From NCBI RefSeq assembly GCF_954871325.1, contig NC_088779.1, forward strand, positions 21,640,846 through 21,704,845: 64,000 nucleotides of DNA. Direction: 5' to 3'. Below, one piece after another: positions 12,701 to 23,269 of this stretch. This DNA is from Gordionus sp. m RMFG-2023. Its lineage: Eukaryota; Nematomorpha; Gordioida; Chordodea; Parachordodidae. Every line of letters begins with the position of its first letter. Positions within the stretch are counted from its first letter, which is position 1. Position numbers and translations under genes: made by a program. Below the pieces are notes generated by a model. It was not told the DNA's origin, did not search any database, and saw only the letters and a program-made list of their open reading frames with translations.

Positions 12701-15121
12701 AATTTTTTTTAACTAATGAGATAAATTATGTGCAATAAATATCAATTAGATATAGCAGTTCACCCCAATCAACAACTTTTTGAAAGATGCTCGGCAAAAT
12801 TTTCAAATAATATTCAATGTTCAAATCCTACGTTCGATCTTTTAAACGATGTTCCCCTGTGTTGGCAACATGCTAGGAAAAAGGTTTTTTAAAAAAAACA
12901 TTAATAATTGTTAAAATATTTATTTGTCACAATTTTTGAGGTGAACTTTTAAAAATGAACCAGGGACTTAATCCCTGAAAACGGTTTGTTTCGTTCTCAA
13001 GGTCAAAACTACTCCTCGAAATATTCTAGAACAAATTTCGAAAGTGTTTTGATTTCTTAAAAATATTTAAGCGTTATGAAAGTCGGGAATAATATATTTT
13101 GTAATAATGTTGTACAATTACTATAAAATTATATATAGATATAATCTTTTTCATTTTATCACAAAAAACACCTATATATTTTAAATAATTACATGTAGGC
13201 ATTACATGACATCACTCTCCTTAAATCAGCAAAAAAATCCGCATCTACCAAAGGATCCACCGCCAGATTTGGCCAAATCTCAAAACATAGACTACATTCT
13301 ATGTATAATACTTTTTTCACAGATAACAATATTGTTACTACTATTGATTATCCAAAAAAAGGACCATTAGAGTTTACATATGATTACGAACACAGTTTAT
13401 TATCTGACAAGGGGCGTAAAAGGAAATTTAAAAGTGATTCTAAGGTATTAGAGTCAAATGTTGAATTACCAAGTGGCACATCTTGCGACGTGAATAATTT
13501 CATTAAAAGTGTTTTGCCTCACAATTTTTCTTATCCTCCTTTATCGACCAACGTTGGTTTGGATTCTTCAAAATCTGAATTTTTTCTTAATGATTTGTCG
13601 AAAAATAAATTTTCCTTTCCATCCCGCTCTACTATTGCTAAAACAACTGAGAAGGATAATGCAGATTACAAACCTGACGTGAATATATACACCAGTAATT
13701 TTAACTCCATATTATCCGTTCTCAATAGCAACTTAAATACCTTGATGAATTTAAATAATTTAAACAATATTGGTCATGATAATCACAACAGCTCTATTAA
13801 TAATTCACATTTTGCCAATTACAACAATATTGATAACAGTAAAAGTAAGTCTTTAAATTCGTATGCCAACTGCCTCAATTTCAATTATTCCAATAATAAT
13901 AACCTTGGTAATCATCCACCCAATAATTCAGGATTTTTAAAACCTTATCCAACTTTGGTTTCTGTAAATGATCCGTTTCTTAACAATTCCAGCAATTTAG
14001 GGAGTTTAAATTTTACAAAAAGTATATCATTTTTTAAATTCATGTATTATTATCATCTATATTCAGTTATTAACCAATCTAATTAATTTTTTTAAACTAA
14101 ATTTATCTTTTAAAATCTCATCTTATAATCTAAATTTATTGTAAGACCAAATTTTTACAATAAAATTTTTTAAACCCTTAATTATTATAATATGTTAATT
14201 AAATAAATAGAAAATCAACTTAATTCTCATTCCTACCTATTGGAGAGCTTGAAAAAACCATTTATTAGGACGTTATCTCAACCTACCTTGGACTCGGATC
14301 CTTATTTGATACCTAGTTTCTCAAATCCCATCGTGCAAAATTCTCTTATTAGCAATAATATCAATAACAATGGTCTTCTTAACAATGAATCGTTTAATTC
14401 TTTAGATGGAAATCTAGGTGCTTCTTACTCATCTTACTCCTCTCATAGTCTCAATGATATACTATTCAATTTCGGCTCTGGTAAATTATTTTATTATATA
14501 AATTAATTAACATTTTAAATTTCTTTCTCAAGAAGATTTGTTTATATTTTTAACCATCTTTTGTATAATCATCATCTCAGATGTGATACTAGACAAGAGT
14601 TACGAAGAAGGCTGTGCCATGTTGGATGATCCTGTTAAAGATATAAACAAATTTCCCGACGATAATTTTAGCGATATGTTTCATTCGCGAAATTTAACGC
14701 CCACCACAAGTTAATTAAAATAAACATTAAAGATAAAATTTTAAAAAAATTAGATTACAACATGAATCATTCAAATCACACTCTAATAAACAATCTGGAT
14801 ACCACCAAATCTTTCGTAATCACGTCACCTACAAGCATGATAAGTAGTTTTGATAATAACCATATCGATGGTATCAATATTGGAAACGTTAAAAATCTTT
14901 TTAATACTCACCCGTCTATATTTCTTTCTCCAACTCTTTCACTTACTAAAGATGAATTTCCTTTTAGCAAATTGAACCTCCTGGGCAAAGATGAGGATTA
15001 CATAATGGAACAAGCGCTTGCCGACATATCTAAAGACCTATCAGCCTTTGTCCCTGACGAAACGGAGACAGAAATAATTAAACAGATACAAGCCAATCTC
15101 ATGAAAGATTTTCAAAATTAA
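6702..15121 (+). CDS. INO80D: INO80 complex subunit D homologue (5' end missing)
   Basis: Likely subunit of the nuclear INO80 chromatin-remodeling complex. Exons: 6702-6835, 6880-7613, 7659-7758, 7865-8062, 12417-12532, 12759-12883, 13199-14021, 14211-14480, 14581-14709 and 14754-15121. Every junction is GT-AG and every phase fits, giving about 1,000 residues, close to the vertebrate protein. The diagnostic part is the second Cys/His zinc-binding pair. Exon 5 gives KPALPYSNLC, exon 6 gives NQQLFERCSAKF, then QCSNPTFDLLNDVPLCWQHA, matching the INO80D pattern QQLF..C.A.F..GQQC..P.FD....PLC..HA. Exon 4 is helical and charged. The remainder is Asn/Ser-rich, and the last exon ends in an acidic helix containing MEQALADISKDLSAF. 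The N-terminal zinc-finger pair of the family was not found upstream, so the first exon listed is internal. The 4.35-kb intron 4 is full of transposons. The exon 5/6 junction is the least certain. Confidence 0.85.
8473..8730. repeat. Subterminal GATACAGATACA repeats, transposon end in intron
   Basis: A stretch starting tagtgctgttaaggctac, followed by at least five copies of (a/t)gatacagatac(a/t) spaced 30-50 bp apart. Such clustered short motifs next to a hAT-like terminus resemble transposase-binding subterminal repeats. No coding part is attached. It lies in intron 4 of the INO80D homologue. Confidence 0.4.
9151..10822 (+). mobile_element. piggyBac transposon, internally deleted, inside INO80D intron
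   Basis: The element is flanked by TTAA on both sides (9147-9150 and 10823-10826), the target site of the family. Its terminal inverted repeat reads cccttcactac, with the mirror gtagtgaaggg at the right end. Subterminal blocks ggggtaaa...accccac lie inside both ends. At 1,672 bp it is well short of a full piggyBac of roughly 2.4 kb, and the N-terminal half of the transposase is absent. It sits in the same orientation as the host gene. Confidence 0.9.
9575..10439 (+). pseudogene. piggyBac transposase, C-terminal half, broken
   Basis: Three frames in series. The first (9575-9802) contains NVTTDNWFTSYELAIHLL and VGTLRKNK, the conserved catalytic-core stretch around the second Asp. The second (9886-10074) contains GVDVVDQL and a YSISRIINRWP motif with the third catalytic Asp. 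The third (10065-10439) ends in a cysteine-rich cross-brace domain, CPSCLRVRDKKSSFICSNC then CREC, typical of the C-terminal DNA-binding domain. A stop ends the first frame and a frameshift near 10070 separates the second and third. With the N-terminal domain gone, it cannot encode an active enzyme. Confidence 0.85.
11758..12335. mobile_element. hAT-type MITE split by a second MITE
   Basis: The ends are tagtgttgtttaccgg on the left and gtcgtttaacaatacta on the right, with inner inverted parts gatttttaaaaatggc and ttttggctaaaatc. Flanks ttagctac and ctaggtac agree at 6 of 8 positions, as expected for an old 8-bp duplication. Its middle is interrupted by the element at 11845-12237. The small frame at 11900-12100 is repeat-derived. 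Confidence 0.6.
11845..12237. mobile_element. MITE with TAGTGATCTGCA ends, nested
   Basis: It starts cagtgatctgcatcgagcc and ends ttgcagatctcta, with blocks of agcccgacccga between A/T tracts. Flanking octamers gtttgaac and gtgtggac agree at 6 of 8 positions. The copy at 33304-33642 is the same family with a perfect duplication. The insertion splits an older MITE, so it is the younger of the two. Confidence 0.65.
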
Positions 15122-16835
15122 ACGGTGATCTTTTTTATTCCTGTTTTGATGGATATGAATGAGTATGATTTTGAAATCGCTGAGCAGCTCAAGCCAAATC
15201 AAATAATCTCATATAAAATATTCAGAAATTTCTACTGGTTGCAAAAGATGATAATTTTGAAATTAAATAGAAAACTGTTTTTTTAAAACAAAATTAAGGT
15301 CCTATATAAAAATAGGTTTTTTGTAAAATAAGAACATCATTAGTCCATCCTCTATACTATCGTTAGATATGTTTCATGTCATTCGTACATTATATATTAT
15401 CTGCTTTTTGTTAGAGGTACACCAATAACTCAGTTTTACTGAATATCATATTGCCAATATCCAAAACGACTAATAATTCAAGCTAAAAAAGCCTTGAGCA
15501 TGTGATAAAAAAATTGATCTATATATTTCCTAACAGGAAAAAAAAATTATTTTTACTTTTAAAAATTTTATTGCAGAATTATTATTTTATGAAGAATAAA
15601 AAAAATATACGGTAAATAAAATTACATACTACAAAGTTCTCATAAAAATTTGAAAGGCATTTTTATGGCTTAATAATTATAAAATATTTTTTGTGGAAGT
15701 TGCGACTAGGAAAAAAACTTATCGATATTGACAAAAAAGTGTTATTGGTACATCTCTGTTTTTCATTGATATACAGCATTTATAATTAAATCTTTTATTT
15801 TGTCTATATAGTTATGTATATAAATAATACGGTCATTATAGATAAGTATTTATTAGAAATACATTTTGTTAATTTTTTTTATATAATAAATTTAAAACAT
15901 ACAATATTTGTATTAATATTTTTATATATTATATTATTGAAATTTATACGCGATATTTCAAAGGAATCGTTAATATATTTATTAATACATTTATTGATCA
16001 ATAAAACTATGTGTCATGATTAAAGTTTAAATATAATGCATATTACAAATTTTTTTTGTAATTGGTTGTAATTAGGGATGTAATGTACTCTATAGTTTCC
16101 CCAATTTTTATTTTAAGTTTTTTTGTCAAATAATCAGGATTTGTATCATATTTCAGAAAAATATTTTTCTTCTTGTTTCATATATTATAATTTTGTTTTG
16201 GATGTAGGTTCATTTTCGATAATATAATAATAGCTCACTTTAGTAACGTTCATCGGAAGGAAATTTTTTTATTGAGATAAGGTAGGCCAACTTCCTCTTA
16301 TTTTAATTCAACTAATAATAATTTAAATTTCTGAAAAAATAACTTAACGAATTTAATTTTTAAAAACAGCATTTAAAATATCTCAAGATATTTAATCAAT
16401 AAAAATAACAGTGAATATGAAAGGATTACTAATATAATAACCAAAAAATATGATAAAAATTTGACCTTTATTAATGAAGGGTGGACAAATATAGTTGTCT
16501 CAGGCACATACGCAGGAATTTGGTCTGATAATAAAAAATTTTAAGAAATATTATTGTTTTTTAAAAATTCAAGCATAAATTTATTAGGACTAATAACTAT
16601 TTCTAATACACAATTTTAAATTAATGTGAATTATAAAAAAATTATATGTAAAGAATCACTTAAATGACCCAAAATAGAAATTTGAATTTTTTGAGCCTTT
16701 ACACAAAAAGTTTCTGGAATAATTGCATTTAGTATGTTATATATTTACAATGTAAAATCCAATCTTCGTTGTGATTGAGCTAATTTATCAATTATCTCCC
16801 TTGATTGTCGTCAAATGAAAATTCAAAAGATCCTT
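15122..16835. other. Downstream flank of INO80D homologue, no gene seen
   Basis: AT-rich sequence that probably includes the 3' untranslated region at its start. The frame at 15814-16023 is Ile/Leu-rich by base composition only, and no motif is recognisable in it. Confidence 0.45.
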
Positions 16836-16839
16836 TTTA

Positions 16840-17150
16840 AATATACCCGGGCCAGGCCCGATATTTTTTTAAGAAAACACCCAAGCCGGGCCAGAATTAT
16901 TTTAAAAAAACACTCAATCCATGCTGTATTTTTTAAAACAGCCCATATTTGAAATAATTATTATTAGCTATAAAAATCAAAAATAAATATAATTTATTTT
17001 AAAAAATCCGGGCAGGGCCTGAAAATTTTATTTTAATAAAAGCCAGGCCGGACCTGAAATTTTTTTAAAAAAAGCCCAGGCCGGGCTGTAAAAAATTTTT
17101 TAAAAAAATCCGGGCCGTGCCCCGCAAATGGTACTTCTGCAGGCCTCTGT
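16840..17150. repeat. CCGGGCC-family repeat
   Basis: Five GC-rich blocks of the gggccaggccc type separated by A/T tracts. It ends with gcaaatggtacttctgcagg and cctctg, the family terminus. Confidence 0.6.
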
Positions 17151-17309
17151 TATTCATCTTAAAAAAGAGAATGTTCTCTCATTAGTTTACTAATGGAAAG
17201 AGTTTATAAACCCTTTTAATACATTGGGAATTTAATCTATGAAATAATGCAGAGCATTCATAGCATTTTTTAGGACTATATCAACCATAGTTAATCTTAT
17301 AAATAGTGT

Positions 17310-17490
17310 TGCGTAATCGGCTAAAAACTACGCCTAAGCCTAATAAGGCTAAGCCTAAAAATCGGCTAAGCCTAATTAGGCTAAGCCTAAAAATCGGCTA
17401 AGCCTAATTAGGCTAAGCCTAAAAATCGGCTAAAACTAAAAATCGGCTAAGCCTAATTAGGTTAAGCCTAAAAATTGGCTAAGCCTATAT
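17310..17490. repeat. Left subterminal GGCTAAGCCTAAAAATC repeats
   Basis: At least six tandem copies of a motif of about 26 bp containing ggctaagcct and aaaaatcggct, immediately inside the left end of the fold-back element. By analogy with hAT elements these are candidate transposase-binding sites. Confidence 0.75.
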
Positions 17491-17971
17491 ATATCTGCTA
17501 AAATTAAATTAGTCAAAATTCTGCATCGATGCTTAGTATAGTATTAATTATTATTTATTTATTTTAGTAAAATAATTTATTTTATTTATATTTAATGTAA
17601 ATATTTTATTATTATCAACAAATAAACATGATATGATTTAATATTTTTTATTTATATTATTATATTTTGAAATGAAAATAAATTTATTTATTTGATGTTA
17701 TTTTAATAAAAAAAATAATATGCTGCTATATTGTAAAATTGTAATATTCTTTTTAATATAATGTATTAGTGATTTTTACAATCTTATTTATAAATACATC
17801 TTTTATTGAGGAATTATATTGTAAATTTTATTAGATAAATAAACAATCTTTTAGGTGAAATCTTTTATAATTTTTTTATCATTTAAAATTATCTATTTTT
17901 TATTAAATGAGGTGGATTTTATGAAACTTTTTTGATGATTTTATATGATCTTTTTAAGGATAATATTTTAA

Positions 17972-19290
17972 TGTGACAATTGTCATAATCGTTATTTTAT
18001 AAGTTTTTTGAATTTTTTTGAAGAAAATAGGTTAAAAAAAGTATTAATAACATGTGTAAATATAAATTTAGTGAAGATGTACCAAAGAAAAGTGACAATT
18101 GTCATAATCGCTATTTTTAAAGTTTTTTGATTTTTTTTGACGACAATATGTTAAAATAAGTATTAATAACATGTTTAAATAAAAATTTAGTGAAGATGTA
18201 CCATAGAAAATTGACAATTGTCATAATAGTTATTTTTAAAGTTTTTTGAATTTTTTTGAAGAAAATATGTTAAAATAAGTATTAAAAACATGTTTAAATA
18301 AAAATTTAGTGAAGATGTACCATAGAAAAGTGACAATTGTCATAATCGTTATTTTATACGTTTTTTGAATTTTTTTGAAGAAAATATGTTAAAATAAGTA
18401 TTAAAAACATGTTTAAATAAAAATTTAGTGAAGATGTACCATAGAAAAGTGACATTTGTCATAATCGTTATTTTATACGTTTTTTGAATTTTTTTGAAGA
18501 AAATAGGTTAAAATAAGTAGTAAAAACATGTTTAAATAAAAATTTAGTGAAGATGTACCATAGAAAAGTGACAATTATCATAATCGTTATTTTATAAGTT
18601 TTTGGAATTTTTTTGAAGAAAATATGTTAAAATAAGTATTGATAACATGTTTAAATAAAATTTAGTGAAGATGTACCATAGAAAAGTGACAATTATCATA
18701 ATCGTTATTTTATAAGTTTTTGGAATTTTTTTGAAGAAAATTTGTTAAAATAAGTATTAATAACATGTGTAAATATAAATTTAGTGAAGATGTACCATAG
18801 AAAAGTGACAATTGTCATAATCGTTATTTTATAAGTTTTTTGAATTTTTTTGAAGAAAATATGTTAAAATAAGTATTGATAACATGTTTAAATAAAATTT
18901 AGTGAAGATGTACCATAGAAAATTGACATTGTCATAATGGTTATTTTTAAAGTTTTTTGCCGAAAATATGTTAAAATAAGTATTAATAACATGTGTAAAT
19001 ATAAATTTAGTGAAGACAATGAAAAGTGACAATTGTCATAATCGTTATTTTTAAAGTTTCTTGAATTTTTTTGACGAAAATATGTTAAAATAAGTATTAA
19101 ATTAATAACATGTGTAAATATAAATTTAGTGAAGATGTACTCTAGATAAGCGACAATTTTCATAATCATTATTTTTTAGATTTTTTGATTTTTGTTGACG
19201 AAATAATAACATGTGTAAATAAAAATTTAGTGAAGATGTACTATAGAAAAGTGACAATTGTCATAATCGTTATTTTTAAAATTTCTTTGA
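17972..19290. repeat. 119-bp tandem array, left arm (12 units)
   Basis: Units are counted by the palindrome gacaattgtc or its variants at 17975, 18094, 18213, 18332, 18451, 18570, 18688, 18807, 18925, 19028, 19152 and 19253. The spacing is 118-119 bp for the first nine units; the last three intervals are 103, 124 and 101 bp. Each unit also carries ttagtgaagatgtacc and aaaacatgtttaaa variants. Confidence 0.9.
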
Positions 19291-19579
19291 TGTAAATGGG
19301 TAAAAATATAGATTGTAAAATTAAAATTGCCTGAGTATATGCCATAGAAACACATATGGTAATAATAGATTCTTCCCCAAAAACAGGAGCAAATTGGCAT
19401 TTTATTACATTTGTTCATCGGGTCAGAAATTAATATGCAAAATTTATATCATAATATCTAATCCTAATTTAGAAATTATTATTTTTTTTACCAATTTTCA
19501 TCAGACAATCTTGTTTAAAATTTGGGTAAACTTTTTTTTCTATTTTAAAATCAATATCGATGCAAGTTAACTATTTTCG

Positions 19580-20820
19580 TCAAAAAAAATCAAAAAACTT
19601 TAAAAATAACGATTATGACAATTGTCGCTTATCTAGAGTACATCTTCACTAAATTTTTATTTAAACATGTTATCAATACTTATTTTAAAATATCTTTGTC
19701 AATAAAATTCAAAAAACTTTAAAAATAACAATTATGACAAATGTCACTTTTCATTGGTACATCTTCACTAAATTTATATTTACACATGTTATTAATTCTT
19801 ATTTTAACATATTTTCGTCAAAAAAATTCGAAAAACTTTAAAAATAACGATTATGACAATTGTCACTTTTCTATGGTACATCTTCACTAAATTTATATTT
19901 ACATATGTTATTAATACTTATTTTAACATATTTTCGTCAAAAAAATTCAAAAAACTTTAAAGATAACGATTATGACAATTGTCACTTTTCTATAGTACAT
20001 CTTCACTAAATTTTTATTTAAACATGTTTTTAATATTTATTTTAACATATTTTCTTCAAAAAAATTTAAAAAACTTTAAAAATAACGATTATGACAATTG
20101 TCACTTTTCTATGGTACATCTTCACTAAATTTATATTTACAGATGTTATTAATACTTATTTTAACAAATTTTCGTCAAAAAAATTCAAAAAACTTTAAAA
20201 TTTACCATTATGACAATTGTCACTTTTCATTGGTACATCTTCACTAAATTTATATTTACACATGTTATTAATTCTTATTTTAACATATTTTCGTCAAAAA
20301 AATTCGAAAAACTTTAAAAATAACGATTATGACAATTGTCACTTTTCTATGGTACATCTTCACTAAATTTATATTTACACATGTTATTAATACTTATTTT
20401 AACAAATTTTCGTCAAAAAAATTCAAAAAACTTTAAAATTAACTATTATGACAATTGTCACTTTTCATTGGTACATCTTCACTAAATTTATATTTACACA
20501 TGTTATTAATTCTTATTTTAACATATTTTCGTCAATAAAATTCGAAAAACTTTAAAAATAACGATTATGACAATTGTCACTTTTCTATGGTACATCTTCA
20601 CTAAATTTATATTTACACATGTTATTAATAATTATTTTAACAAATTTTCGTCAAAAAAATTCAAAAAACTTTAAAATTAACCATTATGACAATTGTCACT
20701 TTTCATTGGTACATCTTCACTAAATTTGTATTTACACATGTTATTAATACTTATTTTAACATACTTTCTTCAAAAAAATTCAAAAAACTTATAAAAGAAC
20801 GATTATGACAATTGTCATAT
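19580..20820. repeat. 119-bp tandem array, right arm (11 units, inverted)
   Basis: This is the reverse complement of the left-arm unit. The palindrome recurs at 19617, 19736, 19855, 19974, 20093, 20212, 20331, 20450, 20569, 20688 and 20807, exactly every 119 bp. From about 20212 the units alternate between two versions (cattggtac and ctatggtac), which gives a 238-bp higher-order period. Confidence 0.9.
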
Positions 20821-21279
20821 TAAAATATTATCCTTAAAAAGATCATATAAAATAACATCAAAAAAGTTTCATAAAATCCACCTCATTTAATAATAAATAT
20901 ATAATTTTAAAAAAATGATAAAAGATTTCACCTAAAAGATTGTGTATTTATCTTATAAAATTTACAATATAATTCCTCAATAAAAGATGTATTTACAAAG
21001 AAGATTGTGAAAATCACTAATAAATTATATTTAAAGAATATTACATTTTTACAATATAGCAGCATATTATTTTTTTTTATTAAAAAAACATCAAATAAAT
21101 AAATTTATTTTCATTTCAAAATATAAAAATATAAATAAAAAATATTAAATCCTATCATGTTTATTTGTTGATAATAATAAAATATTTACATTAAATATAA
21201 ATAAAATAAATTATTTTACTAAAATAAATAATAATTAATGCTAAGCATCGATGCAGAATTTTGAATAATTTATTTTAAC

Positions 21280-21545
21280 CAATTTTTAGGCTTAGCCCAT
21301 TTTTAGGCTAAGCCAATTTTTAGGCTTAGCCGATTTTTAGTTTTAGCCAATTTTTAGGCTTAGCCGATTTTTAGGCTTAGCCTAATTAGGTTTAGCCGAT
21401 TTTTAGGCTTAGCCTAATTAGGTTTAGCCGATTTTTAGGCTTAGCCTAATTAGGCTTAGCCGATTTTTAGGCTATACCTAATTAGGCTTAGCCGATTTTT
21501 CCACCTAAAATCTCGGCTAAGCCGTTTTTAGTCGGCCAAAATTAG
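21280..21545. repeat. Right subterminal GGCTTAGCCGATTTTTA repeats
   Basis: Mirror of the left subterminal block. About nine copies of ggcttagccgatttttag or close variants lie just inside the right end of the fold-back element. Confidence 0.75.
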
Positions 21546-21649
21546 CCGATTACGCAACACTACTTATAAACATAATTATTCAGCCAGTAAGGCATCATAA
21601 GATACTTTAACATCTTCATAATAAAAATTTAACAAATATTATTTTTTCG

Positions 21650-22200
21650 ATCACCATCTGAATAAGGTTGGGAAGGCTTTTGTGGAAGTAATATTTGCAG
21701 ATTGGTAAGTGCTGCATGATGAATTAAAAATTCATTTATTTAGGTTATAAATGTATCTGTATTTAAGATATACTCTTCTACTGATCCTATATTAATGTTT
21801 TAACGATGAGCTTGCTTTGCTACAAGTCGAGGGAGACAAATATTAAACACGTATAGCTCTGCTTTGACTCAACAATAAAATATGAAATTCTTCATCAACA
21901 TTAGCCCTAATTTCCTTGAGTTCTGATAAAATGCTCTCCGCTATTCTCATCTTCTTAATCAAGTCAATGTCATGTTTTTGAAAAGTAATACTTAAAATAG
22001 TTGTATAATTAAATAATACATTCTAATGAGAAATAAAATTTGGAATAAGCATTGAATCCAATAATCTTCTTGCTTCTGAGGAAATATTTCTTTCAGGCCA
22101 TTGTGATATTTCAGGATTAGCAAATAATTGACTCTTCTAACTCCTTAAAAGCTGTTACTGCTTGATGCCATAGACTCTATCTCGTTGGACAAGGTTGCAA
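21650..22200 (-). pseudogene. hAT transposase remnant (ZMYM1/DUF4371-like)
   Basis: Reading the minus strand gives a stretch (about 21830-21995) with HDIDLIKKMRIAESILSEL followed by KEIRANVDEEFHILL. This resembles the helical region after the catalytic core in hAT-derived transposases of the ZMYM1/DUF4371 group, where a pattern like L....DL......V......L.ELR.N.EEEF is usual. Several stops and frame changes interrupt the rest. The assignment rests on pattern only. Confidence 0.45.
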
Positions 22201-22339
22201 TTTCTTTTTCCCTGTTGGACAAGAAGTTTCAGAAATAATTATTATTTGACTATAAATTTGAAAATGGCAGATAAATATTACGTGATATATAGCGCTTTTG
22301 CCATCTAGCGTTGAAGATTCAACAGAGCTACGTTAGGTT

Positions 22340-22480
22340 TTCCTCATTTCCATCTAATTGGAACAATTTAATTTGGGTATAAAAGTAAAAATATGAGGAG
22401 CCCTCCACACGTTTGTGGGCAAGCCGCACGTACTTGTAGGCACAAACATTTCGAAAAATGTTGCTTAAACCTCTATAGGC
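22340..22480 (+). promoter_or_regulatory. TATA-box promoter-like block
   Basis: An inverted CCAAT (attgg near 22358) is followed at about 20 bp by tataaaa (22379-22385) and then by a GC-richer stretch. The spacing suits an RNA polymerase II core promoter, possibly of a mobile element, but no downstream reading frame is evident. Confidence 0.25.
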
Positions 22481-22559
22481 TTTAATTTAAAAGGAGTGGG
22501 ACAAAGAAAAAGCCTATACCCGAGACCTACAGTATAATTTAATTACTTTAAAGGTGGGT

Positions 22560-23265
22560 GATGGCTGATTTTAAGCTTAATTTCTTTAGTGTAAGTTATA
22601 ATTATTATCAATATTGAGATATAATGTTCATAGAATCTGTAAATAAATATGATTAAAAAAATCTAACCAAGACGGGAAATTCGAAATTCAAAAAAAATTT
22701 GAAAATAATAAGTAAATATTGCGCCGGAAAACTTGAAATCGAAATTAATTGATAAAATAACTTCGTAGATAAATGTGATCATAAATATAATTAAATATAT
22801 ATTTAATATGAGATACGAATAAATATCAACAAATATAAATTAATATAAACAATAATATTTTTGAAAAATTTATACCCCCCCCCCCTTCCCCCGCTGCGTA
22901 CGCCAATAAGTTGTTGACTGTATTATAAATTTTACTATAGCAATCACATCCCATTTTCTATAAATTAATTGAAAGAGGGACCAATATGCATACGGAGAAT
23001 ATATATATCTTTAGTGAATTTATTAAAGTAATTGAAGATATATGAAACACAAAAATTAACATAATTGGATAATGCAAGTAATGAAGAAAGCCTGGACACT
23101 TGTGAGAAATAAATATCCAATTATCGAATGCATTGAGTCTGCATCTCATGTAATTTGGGTAGGATCTAGCAAATAAAATATTGCCAAGTTAAATATTAGA
23201 AGCAAAAGCCCAAAGTATTATTTAATATGTAAAATTCATAGTGCTGTAAACATTTCTATAAAAAT
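22560..23265. other. AT-rich stretch with C run, no gene seen
   Basis: It contains a C-rich run near 22876-22891 followed by gctgcgtacgcc. The minus-strand frame at 22958-23149 has no motif. Confidence 0.4.
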
Positions 23266-23269
23266 CCAA

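Larger units (their letters stand above)
17304..21562. mobile_element. 4.26-kb fold-back element of hAT type with 8-bp TSD
   Basis: It begins tagtgttgcgtaatcggc and ends gccgattacgcaacacta (18-bp inverted ends), flanked by the perfect octamer cttataaa (17296-17303 and 21563-21570). Almost the whole element is one inverted repeat. Left 17304-19290 pairs with right 19580-21562, around a spacer of about 300 bp. Each arm has, from outside in, a block of ggctaagcctaaaaatc subterminal repeats, about 450 bp of unique AT-rich DNA, and a tandem array of 119-bp units. No transposase is present, so movement would need one supplied in trans. Small frames at 18829-19418 are repeat shadows. Confidence 0.9.

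Noticed and set aside
12728-12758. Using ATG 12728 as the start of the INO80D zinc-finger exon
   Set aside because: The AG at 12757-12758 gives the right phase with the preceding exon, and the family has sequence continuing upstream, so an internal splice site fits better than a start codon.
18829-19418. Three overlapping minus-strand frames of 63-93 residues
   Set aside because: They run across the 119-bp tandem units and repeat the same peptide pieces, so they are shadows of the array.
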